Notes under the pieces: model-generated
What the model saw: the letters and a program-made list of their open reading frames with translations, nothing else
Told to the model about the DNA's origin: nothing
The model's database searches: none
Program-made: the position numbers and the translations under genes
In this document: piece by piece, positions 41,828-49,867 of the stretch
Numbering within the stretch: the stretch's first letter is position 1
Layout: the number at the start of each line of letters is the position of its first letter
NCBI GenBank assembly: GCA_052034585.1
Contig: JBPOIJ010000005.1
Coordinates: 62,001 to 126,000, forward strand
DNA: 64,000 nt
Direction of reading: 5' to 3'
Source: Xiheimicrobium sp052034585
Lineage (GTDB): Bacteria > Myxococcota > Myxococcia > Myxococcales > Myxococcaceae

Positions 41828-42324
41828 GGCACTGCTCGAGGCGAGCCGGTCTGGTGCTGACGCTGGTGGCGACGCACGCCTTCGCGGAGCGCGGCCTCGT
41901 CACCGCAGCGCTTCAAGCCGGGCAGGTCGTGCAGCTCGCACCAGAGCTCGCCGGCGAGCGGAGAACGCCCATCGCCGCGCTGATGACCTACGGCGTCTCG
42001 GAACGCTGGTCGATGGCGAGCGGCCTCGCGGTCGAGCTGCACGCGGGTGGACCGACGCTCGGCTGGTTCCTCGGGCCCCGGTTCTCGCTCTTTCGCAACG
42101 ACTGGTGGTCGATCGAGGCGCTGCTCTCGCCCGAGGTGCTGTGGCGCCCGAGCACGCAGCGGGTCGATCTCGCGGCGAGGGCCGGCGTCGCGGTGCGCTG
42201 GTTGATGATGTGGGGCGTCGGCCTGGCGTTCGAGCTCGGCGCGCGCGGGTCGTTCGACGCCGCGAGCCGCTTCGCTCCCGCCGTGGGGGCCTACGCGCTT
42301 GGTGGGCTGTACATCGAGGCCTGA
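41824..42324 (+). CDS. Small outer-membrane beta-barrel protein
   Basis: 166 residues from the ATG at 41824, overlapping the previous stop. RRAGLVLTLVATHAFA is a signal peptide. The mature part alternates hydrophobic and polar residues in strands (SMASGLAVELHAGG, LGWFLGPRFSLF, LAARAGVAVRWLM, AVGAYALGGLYIEA), as expected for an 8-stranded barrel. Fourth gene of the 39.0-43.1 kb operon. Function unknown. Confidence 0.72.
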   Translation: MRHCSRRAGLVLTLVATHAFAERGLVTAALQAGQVVQLAPELAGERRTPIAALMTYGVSERWSMASGLAVELHAGGPTLGWFLGPRFSLFRNDWWSIEALLSPEVLWRPSTQRVDLAARAGVAVRWLMMWGVGLAFELGARGSFDAASRFAPAVGAYALGGLYIEA

Positions 42325-42346
42325 GTCGCCTCGGGAGGAGGCGTCG

Positions 42347-43072
42347 ATGAAGTGTCTCGTTCGAGTGGCCGTCGTCTTGGCGGTCGTCAGCTGCGCGTCG
42401 GTGCCGCCGGCGCAACCGTGGACGCACGTCGGGCCGAGCCGCACCCTGGAGATCCTCGTCCGGCGCGGGTGCACGTCTTGTCACGGGGTGGACAACGCGT
42501 TCGGCGCCGCGACCGTCACGCCGGAGTCGCCGCTCGAGCGCGCCTGCACCACGCCAGAGCCATTCGACGGCTTCTGTCACGTCCCGGCGCTGAGCTCGAT
42601 GGAGCGGTTCCGCGCGTCGTGGCTGCGTGCCTTCCTCGCCGCTCCGTCCTCGGTGCGACCGCAGCTCGAAGCGCCGATGCCAGCCACCGGCCTCACCGCG
42701 CTCGAGATCGAAGCCCTGGTGACCGGCTGGCGCGCCGAGGACTCGTCGGTTGCCGAGCCCGTGAGGCCGAGCGCGGCCGTCCTCCAACACGGCGAGGCGC
42801 TCTTCACGGCCCGTGGGTGCGCCGGCTGTCACCAGCTCGGGGCTCGTTCCGCCGTCGAGTCCGCCGAGCCGGAGCGGTTGCGGGTGCTCGCTCCAGATCT
42901 CGCCCAAACGCGCCGCCGGCTGTCGCCCGCCACGCTCGAGCGCTTCTTGCGTGATCCGCGCGCCGTCGTGCCGACGACCGAGATGCCGGTGCCGAACCTC
43001 TCGCCCGACGACGCGCGCGCCTTGGCCGGCTTTCTCAGCTTCGCGCCCCTCCCGAGCGCCGCTTCACGCTGA
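42347..43072 (+). CDS. Diheme c-type cytochrome lipoprotein
   Basis: 241 residues from the ATG at 42347 with ribosome-binding site GGGAGGAG. The signal ends VLAVVSC. Two heme-binding motifs are visible: CTSCH (about residue 45) and CAGCH (about 163). TEMPVPNLSPDDARALAGFL near the C-terminus supplies a typical distal Met and the closing helix of the second domain. The first domain has PMPATGLTALEIEALVTGW in the equivalent place. Extracytoplasmic electron transfer is expected. As the last gene of the operon with a desaturase-like flavoprotein, it may accept electrons from a lipid oxidation, but that is inference. Confidence 0.85.
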   Translation: MKCLVRVAVVLAVVSCASVPPAQPWTHVGPSRTLEILVRRGCTSCHGVDNAFGAATVTPESPLERACTTPEPFDGFCHVPALSSMERFRASWLRAFLAAPSSVRPQLEAPMPATGLTALEIEALVTGWRAEDSSVAEPVRPSAAVLQHGEALFTARGCAGCHQLGARSAVESAEPERLRVLAPDLAQTRRRLSPATLERFLRDPRAVVPTTEMPVPNLSPDDARALAGFLSFAPLPSAASR

Positions 43073-43123
43073 TCAAGCCGCTCAGAATTGAAAGTCCACG
43101 GTGGCTGTGGGCACCATCGCTCG

Positions 43124-44041
43124 ATGCCAGTGCGGTGGCTGACGTTGCTGCTCTGCCTTTTTGGCGCGCTCGTTCACGCACAGGACGGGGGCGTCGCGCG
43201 GACCGGGCCCATCACCGTCGCGGTCGATTTCAGCCAGCTGCCTGAGGCGACCTGGACCGAGCTCGAGGTGCTGACGCTGGAGAAGAAGGTGCTCGTCCGG
43301 CTCGTGCAGGAGGGCTTCGCGGTGATGGCGAAGGACGCGGGAGCGGTCGTTCGGCTCTCGGTGTCGCGCCGGGAGAACACGCTCGTCCTCACCGCGCTCA
43401 GTCGGGCACACGAAGAGACGAGCGAAGTGCCGCTCGGCGCCGAGTCGATCGGCGAGCTGCACCTGGAGCTCGCTCAGCGGCTCACGCTCCTCGCCCAGCG
43501 TTGCGCGCCCACTGCCGAGGAAGCGCCCGTAAAGGCCGCGGCTCCTCCTGCGCCGACGCCTCCGCCCGCTCGCGCGAAGGGGCTCACGCTCAGTGGTTCG
43601 ATGGGCTTCTTGATTCGGGCCGGAGGGACGGATCCGATCGTTCGTGCCGCGGTCCGCTTCGGAGGAACGATCGGCGGCGAGGTGACGGTCGGGCTCGTCG
43701 TCTCGGCGGTGACGGGGCTCACCGTCTTCGAGGTGCCCGTCCTCGCCGCCTTCAGTCTTCACTTCGAGCTCGGTCGCGGGTTCGCGTTCGAGGCGTCGCT
43801 CGCCGCCGGGGTCTTCGTTCACACCTTCGTTCTCGCCGATACGACGCTCGCGAATCGCCTGGGCGTGCGCGCCGACGCGATGGCCTCGCTGCCCTTGACG
43901 CTCACCTTCTCTCCGCTGTCGTGGGGTGGCATCGGGCTGCGGGTCGCTCCCAGCGTCGTCTCGGGCGTCCACGATCAAGCGGGCTGGAGCCGAGGGCCGC
44001 TGTCGGTCGAGGCGAGCGGCGTCGCGTTTCTGCGGTTCTGA
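43124..44041 (+). CDS. Outer-membrane protein of unknown function
   Basis: 305 residues from the ATG at 43124; PVRWLTLLLCLFGALVHAQ is a signal peptide. Residues 25-135 form a small alpha/beta domain (TVAVDFSQLPEATWTELEVL, VVRLSVSRRENTLVLTAL) that resembles the nucleotide- or TolB-N-like domain of some envelope proteins. A Pro/Ala linker (about 143-155) leads to about 150 residues of barrel-like strands ending in FLRF with a terminal Phe. It precedes the ECF sigma gene by about 95 bp and may or may not be in its regulon. Confidence 0.68.
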   Translation: MPVRWLTLLLCLFGALVHAQDGGVARTGPITVAVDFSQLPEATWTELEVLTLEKKVLVRLVQEGFAVMAKDAGAVVRLSVSRRENTLVLTALSRAHEETSEVPLGAESIGELHLELAQRLTLLAQRCAPTAEEAPVKAAAPPAPTPPPARAKGLTLSGSMGFLIRAGGTDPIVRAAVRFGGTIGGEVTVGLVVSAVTGLTVFEVPVLAAFSLHFELGRGFAFEASLAAGVFVHTFVLADTTLANRLGVRADAMASLPLTLTFSPLSWGGIGLRVAPSVVSGVHDQAGWSRGPLSVEASGVAFLRF

Positions 44042-44084
44042 AGTCGATTCAACCGGTTGTGACGTCGAGGGAGGCTGGAGGAAT

Positions 44085-44109
44085 GGAACCCGCGCGCGGA
44101 GGAAAGTCT
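44085..44109 (+). promoter_or_regulatory. Candidate ECF-type promoter ahead of the sigma factor gene
   Basis: GGAAC (44085-44089), 16 bp, GTCT (44106-44109), about 25-30 bp before the sigma gene start. This matches the common GGAAC-N16-17-GTC pattern of ECF sigma promoters and would fit autoregulation. Short motifs occur by chance in GC-rich DNA. Confidence 0.35.
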
Positions 44110-44135
44110 GGAGCTGCTCGCGCGTGGAACGGGCG

Positions 44136-44696
44136 ATGGTCGTCTCCACCGAAGCCCTCCTCATGATCGCCAGCGCACCTCGAGCGAGCGAGGCGACCTT
44201 CGAGCGGCTCTACGAGACGCATCGGCGCGAGGTGTACCAGTGGGCGCTCCGCTTTGGAGGCGGGCGCACGACCTGGGCCGAGGACGTCACCCACGATGCC
44301 TTCCTGAAGCTCTGGCAGCACCTCGAGCGGGTCGACACCGAAGAGGAGCTTGGCGGTTGGCTCTATCGCGTCACCGCGAACCTCGCCTTGAGCCGGCTCC
44401 GTCGCGATCGCTCCTTCACTTCGGTGCTCGCGCGCTTCTTCACCGAAGACGAGGAGCCCACCGACGCCGCCGACGCCGAGCTGACCCTCAAGGAGGACGC
44501 GCGTGAGGCCGTGGAGGCGCTGCGCGGGCTCCCGCCGAGAGAGGCGATGGTGCTGACGATGAAGGTGATGGACGGGAAGAGCCAGCGGGAGATCGCCGAG
44601 GCCCTGTCGATGTCCGAAGGGTACGTCTCGAAGCTCGCCGCGCGCGGGTGGGACCGACTGCGCGCCGCAGGCTGGGAGGTGAGCGATGCCTCGTGA
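44136..44696 (+). CDS. ECF-type RNA polymerase sigma factor
   Basis: 186 residues from the ATG at 44136 (GTG 44124 and ATG 44163 are alternatives). Region 2 is seen as ATFERLYETHRREVYQWALRF and DVTHDAFLKLWQHL, followed by GGWLYRVTANLALSRLRR. Region 4 is REAVEALRGLPPREAMVLTMKVMD then SQREIAEALSMSEGYVSKLAARG, a helix-turn-helix. The gene overlaps the next by 11 bp, and that product has a FecR domain, the usual partner for cell-surface or FecI-type signalling. No TonB receptor is nearby, so the inducing signal is unknown. Confidence 0.9.
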   Translation: MVVSTEALLMIASAPRASEATFERLYETHRREVYQWALRFGGGRTTWAEDVTHDAFLKLWQHLERVDTEEELGGWLYRVTANLALSRLRRDRSFTSVLARFFTEDEEPTDAADAELTLKEDAREAVEALRGLPPREAMVLTMKVMDGKSQREIAEALSMSEGYVSKLAARGWDRLRAAGWEVSDAS

Positions 44697-45690
44697 CTTC
44701 AAGGCCGCGCTCGGCGAGGCGAACCGCGTCGTCGAGGAAGCCCATGGCGCGCAGGCCACCGAGCGGGTGCGTGAGCGGCTTCGGAAGGGCTCGCCGCGTC
44801 GGCGACGCGTTCGGTGGGGCCGGGTCGCTGGTGCCGCCGCCGCGATGGGCCTCGCCGTCATGGGGGCCGTGTCGGTGCGGGCGCCCGAGCGCTCCTTCGG
44901 CCGCTACACGGTACTCGAGGGCGACCTCGGTGGACGCGTCGACGGCGCGCTGCTCGCGGTTCGCTCGGGCCATGGCGTGCTGCGAGACGAGGGCCTGGGT
45001 GCCGAGCTCGAGGTCAGCGCAGGCACGCAGCTTCGCTCGCTCGACGACGGCGTGGAGCTCGTCACTGGTCAGCTGTCTCTCGACGTCGATCACTCCCGCG
45101 CGCGTGCAGTGCCGTTTCGAGTTCGGGTCTCGCACGGCGCCATCGAGGTGCTCGGGACTCGCTTCGTGGTGGTGCAGCGCGCCGGCGCGGGTGAGGTCAC
45201 CTTGCTGCGCGGATCGATTCGGTTCGTCGCCGACGACGGGCAGCGGCGGGTGCTCACGCCTGGGGAGACGCTCCAGTGGCCGCTCCCAGCGGTGGCCGTC
45301 GAGCCTGCGCCTCCGCCTCCTCCGCCGACGCCGATTCCGCCAGTCCCTCCGCTCGCCCAGCCGCGCCCGAAGGTGAAGCCCACCGCGCCGCTTCCGGTGC
45401 CCGCTCCTGCGCCCGCCCTCGACGTCGGCCAGGTTCTCGACGAGGTCGCGCTCTTGCGCAGCCGCGGCGAGTACGAAGAGGCGGTGAAGCGGCTCACCCG
45501 TGCCCTCGACGTTCCACACGCACCGGCGACCGACGAGCGGTTGTCGTTCGAGCTGGGGTCCGTGTTGGGGCGGCAGCTCCACGACGCCGTTCGCGCCTGC
45601 ACTCACTGGAGCGCGCACCTTCGCCGGTTCCCCGACGGTCGCTACAAGGCCGAGGTCGCGCAAGCGCGCGTCGAGCTGCGGTGCCCGTGA
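44686..45690 (+). CDS. FecR-domain anti-sigma-like membrane protein
   Basis: 334 residues from the ATG at 44686, overlapping the sigma gene. The cytoplasmic N-terminus (about 1-45) is basic and helical; one transmembrane helix follows (RVAGAAAAMGLAVMGAVSV, about 46-64). Residues 75-200 match FecR: SAGTQLRSLDDGVELVTGQ, FRVRVSHGAIEVLGTRFVVV, GEVTLLRGSIRF. A Pro-rich linker precedes a C-terminal helical segment with TPR-like character (LDEVALLRSRGEYEEAVKRL). It likely binds the sigma factor at the inner membrane and responds to an envelope signal. Confidence 0.85.
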   Translation: MPRDFKAALGEANRVVEEAHGAQATERVRERLRKGSPRRRRVRWGRVAGAAAAMGLAVMGAVSVRAPERSFGRYTVLEGDLGGRVDGALLAVRSGHGVLRDEGLGAELEVSAGTQLRSLDDGVELVTGQLSLDVDHSRARAVPFRVRVSHGAIEVLGTRFVVVQRAGAGEVTLLRGSIRFVADDGQRRVLTPGETLQWPLPAVAVEPAPPPPPPTPIPPVPPLAQPRPKVKPTAPLPVPAPAPALDVGQVLDEVALLRSRGEYEEAVKRLTRALDVPHAPATDERLSFELGSVLGRQLHDAVRACTHWSAHLRRFPDGRYKAEVAQARVELRCP

Positions 45691-45696
45691 GGAGGG

Positions 45697-46932
45697 TCAG
45701 CGCGCGTCGGCGGCAGGAGGCGGATCGATGCGAAACACCTTCCCCGAGAAGTCGAGGACGAAGGCGTCGCCCGCCTCGTTGAGCGCGAAGCTGACGGGGA
45801 GGATCGGCCACTTTCCGAGCGCAGCCGCCCCGACGGTGCCGGTGAAGGAGCTCTCGGGGAGCGACAAGGCCCAGAGCCGCCCCGAGACGAAGTCTCCGAA
45901 GAGGTAGCGCTGCTCGAGGGCCGGAAGGCGCGCGCTCGTCACCACCACGCCGCCCGTCACCGACTGCCCTTCGTCGCGGCCGTATTCGAAGAAGGGCTCC
46001 CGAAAGCCGGCGGTGGCGCAGTGCTCCTTCGGCTCGAAGCAGTGGCGCGCCTCACGCACGTTCCAGCCGAGGTTGTCGCCGCGGGCGCAGAAGCCGACCT
46101 CCTCGAACGTGTCCTGGCCGACGTCGGCGACGACCAGCCGCCCATCGGGAGCGAAGGCGTAGCGCCAGGGGTTGCGCAGCCCGAAGGCGAAGATCTCCGG
46201 CTTCGCGTCTGCCCGGCCGACGAAGGGGTTGTCCTTCGGAATCGCGTAGCCCGCCTCGCCCACGCGCGCGTCGACGTCGAGGCGCAGCATCTTGCCGAGC
46301 AGGTTCTGGAGGTCCTGCCCCGCGTGGTGCGGATCACCGCGATAGCCACCGTCGCCGAAGCCCACGTAGAGAAAGCCGTCGGGCCCGAAGGCGAGGTGGC
46401 CGCCGTTGTGGTTCGCGTAGGGCTGCTCGAGCTCGAGGACGACGCGAACCGCCTTGGCGCCAGGCGCACGGAGCGACGCTGGGGCGAGCCACTCCTCGAC
46501 CCGGCTCAGCTCCTTGCCGTCCTTCTCGAGCGTGTAGTTGAGGAAGAAGCGCCGGTTCTCGACGAAGCGCGGGTGAAAGGCGATGCCGAGCAGCCCTTGC
46601 TCCGACGCAGTGTTCACCTTCAGCGTCGCGACGGTGCCACCTGCTCCCGTGGCGAGCTCGAGCCATCGGAGCGCACCGGTCTTCTGGAGCACCAGCGCGG
46701 TGGCGTCGTCTCCGGGCACGAAGGCGAGGGCGGTGGGCTGCTCGAGGCCGCTCGCGACGCGGGTGAGCGCGACCGCCACGTGGGCCCGTCGTTCATCGGC
46801 GCCCTGAAAGACCGGAGTGAGCGCGATGCTGCCTTCGACCGTGTAGTTCTGCGGGTAGATCTTGGTGGCCGTCCGACGCAGCGCCTGACACGAGAAGACC
46901 GCGGCGATGGCGAGCGCGCTCACCACCACCAC
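45697..46932 (-). CDS. PQQ-dependent sugar dehydrogenase-type lipoprotein
   Basis: 411 residues from a GTG at 46932; the start is soft because four GTG codons lie in a row. The signal ends AIAAVFSC. The six-bladed propeller family is shown by ASGLEQPTALAFVPG, GLLGIAFHPRF, NHNGGHLAFGPDGFLYVGFGDGG (with the likely catalytic His), LQNLLGKMLRLDVDA, FGLRNPWRYAFAPDG and VVADVGQDTFEEV. This is the soluble glucose/sorbosone dehydrogenase group that oxidises aldoses with PQQ and calcium; many members have unknown substrates. Convergent with the FecR gene. Confidence 0.88.
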   Translation of the reverse strand: MVVVSALAIAAVFSCQALRRTATKIYPQNYTVEGSIALTPVFQGADERRAHVAVALTRVASGLEQPTALAFVPGDDATALVLQKTGALRWLELATGAGGTVATLKVNTASEQGLLGIAFHPRFVENRRFFLNYTLEKDGKELSRVEEWLAPASLRAPGAKAVRVVLELEQPYANHNGGHLAFGPDGFLYVGFGDGGYRGDPHHAGQDLQNLLGKMLRLDVDARVGEAGYAIPKDNPFVGRADAKPEIFAFGLRNPWRYAFAPDGRLVVADVGQDTFEEVGFCARGDNLGWNVREARHCFEPKEHCATAGFREPFFEYGRDEGQSVTGGVVVTSARLPALEQRYLFGDFVSGRLWALSLPESSFTGTVGAAALGKWPILPVSFALNEAGDAFVLDFSGKVFRIDPPPAADAR

Positions 46933-46972
46933 GGTCCATCGCAGCTGACGAGCGCTGGGAGCCAGGGAACGC

Positions 46973-47212
46973 TCAGTGCTTGTTGTCGAACTCCATGCCG
47001 GCCTTCACCTCGGCGATGGCCGCGGTGACGAGCTCGATGGCCTTCACCCGGTGGCCGCCCTTGTCGGCGGTCGCGTTCTCGAGCTGCTTCTTCGCGTCCT
47101 CGAGGAGCGCGAGCGACTTCACCATGTGGGGCTGCTTGTCGGCGAAGGCTGAGGTGGCGAGGCCGCCGGCGAGGGCGGAGACGACGGCGATCAGCATCAT
47201 GCGCTTCTTCAT
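46973..47212 (-). CDS. Small exported helical protein, paralogue A
   Basis: 79 residues from the ATG at 47212 with ribosome-binding site AAGGAG. KKRMMLIAVVSALAGGLATSAFA is a signal peptide. The mature 55 residues form two helices with the signature MVKSLALLEDAKKQLENATADKGGHRVKAIELVTAAIAEVKAGMEFDN (given here as a description of key residues: DKGGHR then AI.EV.AG..FDN). It shares this with the gene 38 bp away. Small periplasmic proteins with this pattern occur in many proteobacteria without known function. Confidence 0.78.
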   Translation of the reverse strand: MKKRMMLIAVVSALAGGLATSAFADKQPHMVKSLALLEDAKKQLENATADKGGHRVKAIELVTAAIAEVKAGMEFDNKH

Positions 47213-47249
47213 TGGGTTTGCTCCTTGGTGGGTGGTGAACGGTGAGAGA

Positions 47250-47477
47250 TCAATGGGTGTTGTCGAAGTCGATTCCGGCGCGAACTTCGTCGATGGCCTG
47301 GGTGATGAGCTGCATCGCGGCGACGCGGTGACCACCCTTGTCGGCGGTCGCAGTCTCGAGCTCGCCGTGCGCGGCGCGGAGCAACTCGAGCGCGTGGTGC
47401 ATGTGGGGTTGTCGAACGTGTCGGGCCGCGCAGGCGCCCAGGATGAATGCAGTCGCGGAAATCAAGATGGCTCGCAT
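47250..47477 (-). CDS. Small lipoprotein, paralogue B of the DKGGHR family
   Basis: 75 residues from the ATG at 47477. The signal ends FILGAC. The mature part repeats the paralogue's pattern with HMHHALELLRAAHGELETA, then ATADKGGHRVAAMQLITQ and AIDEVRAGIDFDN. The His-rich start (RQPHMHHAL) differs from paralogue A (KQPHMVKSL). One member is a lipoprotein and the other soluble, so they probably occupy different places in the envelope. The pair is likely an operon and a tandem duplication. Confidence 0.75.
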   Translation of the reverse strand: MRAILISATAFILGACAARHVRQPHMHHALELLRAAHGELETATADKGGHRVAAMQLITQAIDEVRAGIDFDNTH

Positions 47478-47639
47478 GTCCCCTCCGGAGACGCGTGATG
47501 GGAGCAGACTTCTCCGACCAGTCAAAGGGAGATCGACGCCGAGTCGGGTGGCTCGTTCGCCGCGCTCACTGGCCACTCACCCGTCAGCCGGTCGCAGGTG
47601 GCGAAGAATCCACAGTCGGGGATGCAGAGCGGCGGAGTT

Positions 47640-48215
47640 TCAGCGGCCGACGAGCCGGTACTCGGTGGCGAACTCGGCGCGCAGTTCCCCCGACTCGTTG
47701 AGCAGCCACTTGGGCGCGATGTTGCGATGGAGCGTGACCGGCTCGGCCACCTCGTGAGTGCCGAAGACGAGGTCCCACACGACGCTGGTGACGCCGTGGT
47801 TCACCTTGGGCGAGACGTGGTGGTGGAGGTGATGCCGCCGCATCCACCCGAAGTAGGCAGCGAGCGGGGCGTGGGTGTGCACTCGTCGGTGGAGCACCTC
47901 GTAGGCGACGTAGGTGATGGCGTAGCCCGCGCCGAAGGTGGCGCCGAGGGGAATGCCGACGACGAGCGACGCGAGCCCGCCGAACACGGGAATCAAGACG
48001 ACCGCCGCGATGGTCTTCTTCCACCACGGCGCGAAGTAGGTCGGGTCCCGGTGGTGGTGAATGTGCTCCTCGTTGAACAGCACCAGCGCGAAGCGTGGCG
48101 GCAGAAACCACAAGCCCTCTCGGCGTCGCGCGGGCCCATGCCCGACGAAGCGGTGAATCGCGTACTCCGAGAACGACCAGCCGACGGCACCGACGAGGAA
48201 GGCGAGGACGAACAT
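47640..48215 (-). CDS. Fatty-acid-hydroxylase/sterol-desaturase-superfamily membrane protein
   Basis: 191 residues from the ATG at 48215. The di-iron histidine clusters are complete: HRFVGH (about 22-27), HIHHH (about 51-55), HTHAP after a membrane hairpin (about 111-115) and HHLHHH (about 125-130). Two hydrophobic hairpins separate them (TIAAVVLIPVFGGLASLVVG). The superfamily inserts hydroxyl groups or double bonds into lipids. Related enzymes include CrtZ-type beta-carotene hydroxylases and fatty acid 2-hydroxylases. Length and spacing are close to CrtZ, but the assignment is open. Divergent from the polyphosphate kinase gene. Confidence 0.82.
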   Translation of the reverse strand: MFVLAFLVGAVGWSFSEYAIHRFVGHGPARRREGLWFLPPRFALVLFNEEHIHHHRDPTYFAPWWKKTIAAVVLIPVFGGLASLVVGIPLGATFGAGYAITYVAYEVLHRRVHTHAPLAAYFGWMRRHHLHHHVSPKVNHGVTSVVWDLVFGTHEVAEPVTLHRNIAPKWLLNESGELRAEFATEYRLVGR

Positions 48216-48363
48216 GGGCGGGGACGGTAGCGAGCGAGCCCGCCCAGTGCACTCCGCCGCGCGAAACCAGAACGCCCGGTCTGGTTTCATCGTTGATCGA
48301 CGTCACTCGTCGCCGCACGCGCGAACGGTTCCCTCGCAGTGTCGGTGGAGTAGCGTCGGCCGC

Positions 48364-49851
48364 GTGTTCGACACCGCCTCCATCGCCCACGAAGTCGACA
48401 AAGCCACCTGGAAGAAGGAAGAGCCGAAGCTGCGCCAGTCGCTGCTCGCGGCGCAGTTCACCGTGCTGCAGAAGAAGGAGTTCCCCGTCCTCGTCTTGAT
48501 TGGCGGCGTCGAGGGAGCGGGGAAGGGCGAGACGGTCAATCTCCTCCACGAGTGGATGGACCCTCGTCACATCATCACCCACGCCTTCGATGCTCCCACG
48601 GAGGACGAGGTCGCGCGCCCGGCGATGTGGCGATTCTGGCAGCGGCTCCCGCCGAAGGGCCGCTTGGGCATCTTCTTCGGTGCCTGGCACAGCCAGCCCA
48701 TCGTCGATCGAGCGCTCAAGCACCTCAGCCGCGCGGAGCTCGATCAGCGCGTCTCCGAGGTGAACCGCTTCGAGAAGATGCTGTCGGACGAGGGCGTGTT
48801 GTTGGTGAAGTTCTGGTTCCACCTCACCAAGAAGCAGCAGCGCAAGCGGCTCGAGGCGCTGGCGTCGGACAAGCACACTCGCTGGCGCGTGGGCGAGAAC
48901 GAGTGGGAGCTGTTCAAGAAGTACGACCGGCTGAGCGACGCCTCGGAGCACTTCGTTCGAAGCACCTCGACGGGCTGGGCGCCCTGGTACGTGGTGAACG
49001 GCGCCGATGGGCGCTACCGCTCACTCACCGTCGGCAAGACGCTGCTCGCGGCCATCGAAGACCGCCTCGAGTCGGGCGCCTCATCGACCTCGTCCACGAA
49101 CGCGCCGCCGCTGCTCCCGCCCATCGACGGCCGCAACGTGATTCGTGCCCTCGACCTGAAGCAGAAGCTGTCGGACGAGCGCTACGACAAGGAACTCGAG
49201 AAGTGGCAGGGCCGGCTCAACCTGCTCTCGCGTGACGAGAAGTTTCGGCGCCTCTCGGTCGTGTGCGTGTTCGAAGGAAACGACGCCGCCGGCAAAGGCG
49301 GAGCGATTCGGCGAATCACCCAGGCGATCGACGCGCGCTACATCCGCCCCATCCCCATCGCGGCGCCGACCGAAGAAGAGCGCGCCCAGCCGTACCTCTG
49401 GCGCTTCTGGAGACACCTGCCTCGCCACGGCCGCGTCGCCATCTTCGATCGCAGCTGGTACGGCCGGGTGCTGGTCGAGCGGGTCGAGAAGTACTGCTCC
49501 GAGGCCGCGTGGATGCGGGCGTACCAGGAGATCAACGACTTCGAAGACGAGCTGCTGAACGGTGGCTCGGTGCTGGCGAAGTTCTGGCTCGCCATCTCGA
49601 AGGAAGAGCAGTTCCGCCGCTTCAAGGACCGCGAGCGCACCCCGTTCAAGCGGTTCAAGATCACCGACGAAGACTGGCGCAACCGCAAGAAGTGGGACGC
49701 CTACGAGCGAGCGGTCTGCGACATGATCGATCGCACCAGCACCGAGGAAGCGCCGTGGACGCTGGTCGAGGCGAACGACAAGAACTTCGCCCGGGTGAAG
49801 GTGCTCAAGACGCTCTGCAAGACCATCGAGGATCGGTTCGACGCGCTGTGA
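48364..49851 (+). CDS. pap: Polyphosphate:AMP phosphotransferase (two PPK2 domains)
   Basis: 495 residues from a GTG at 48364. Two PPK2 domains lie in tandem. The first has GGVEGAGKGETVNLLHEW (about 47-64) and a modified core; the second has FEGNDAAGKGGAIRRITQA (about 302-320), RPYLWRFW-type lid residues (AQPYLWRFWRHLPRHGRV) and FDRSWYGRVLVERVE. Fused two-domain PPK2 proteins are class II enzymes that phosphorylate AMP to ADP with polyphosphate. The role is nucleotide salvage and energy use under stress; the enzyme is cytoplasmic. The symbol pap follows the characterised family. Single-gene unit followed closely by an acyltransferase gene. Confidence 0.9.
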   Translation: MFDTASIAHEVDKATWKKEEPKLRQSLLAAQFTVLQKKEFPVLVLIGGVEGAGKGETVNLLHEWMDPRHIITHAFDAPTEDEVARPAMWRFWQRLPPKGRLGIFFGAWHSQPIVDRALKHLSRAELDQRVSEVNRFEKMLSDEGVLLVKFWFHLTKKQQRKRLEALASDKHTRWRVGENEWELFKKYDRLSDASEHFVRSTSTGWAPWYVVNGADGRYRSLTVGKTLLAAIEDRLESGASSTSSTNAPPLLPPIDGRNVIRALDLKQKLSDERYDKELEKWQGRLNLLSRDEKFRRLSVVCVFEGNDAAGKGGAIRRITQAIDARYIRPIPIAAPTEEERAQPYLWRFWRHLPRHGRVAIFDRSWYGRVLVERVEKYCSEAAWMRAYQEINDFEDELLNGGSVLAKFWLAISKEEQFRRFKDRERTPFKRFKITDEDWRNRKKWDAYERAVCDMIDRTSTEEAPWTLVEANDKNFARVKVLKTLCKTIEDRFDAL

Positions 49852-49867
49852 GGCTGCGCGGCCTGGC

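Noticed and set aside
47640..48215. Assignment as CrtZ beta-carotene hydroxylase
   Set aside because: Histidine spacing and length fit, but the same pattern covers other sterol-desaturase-superfamily enzymes and no carotenoid gene is adjacent, so only the superfamily is called.
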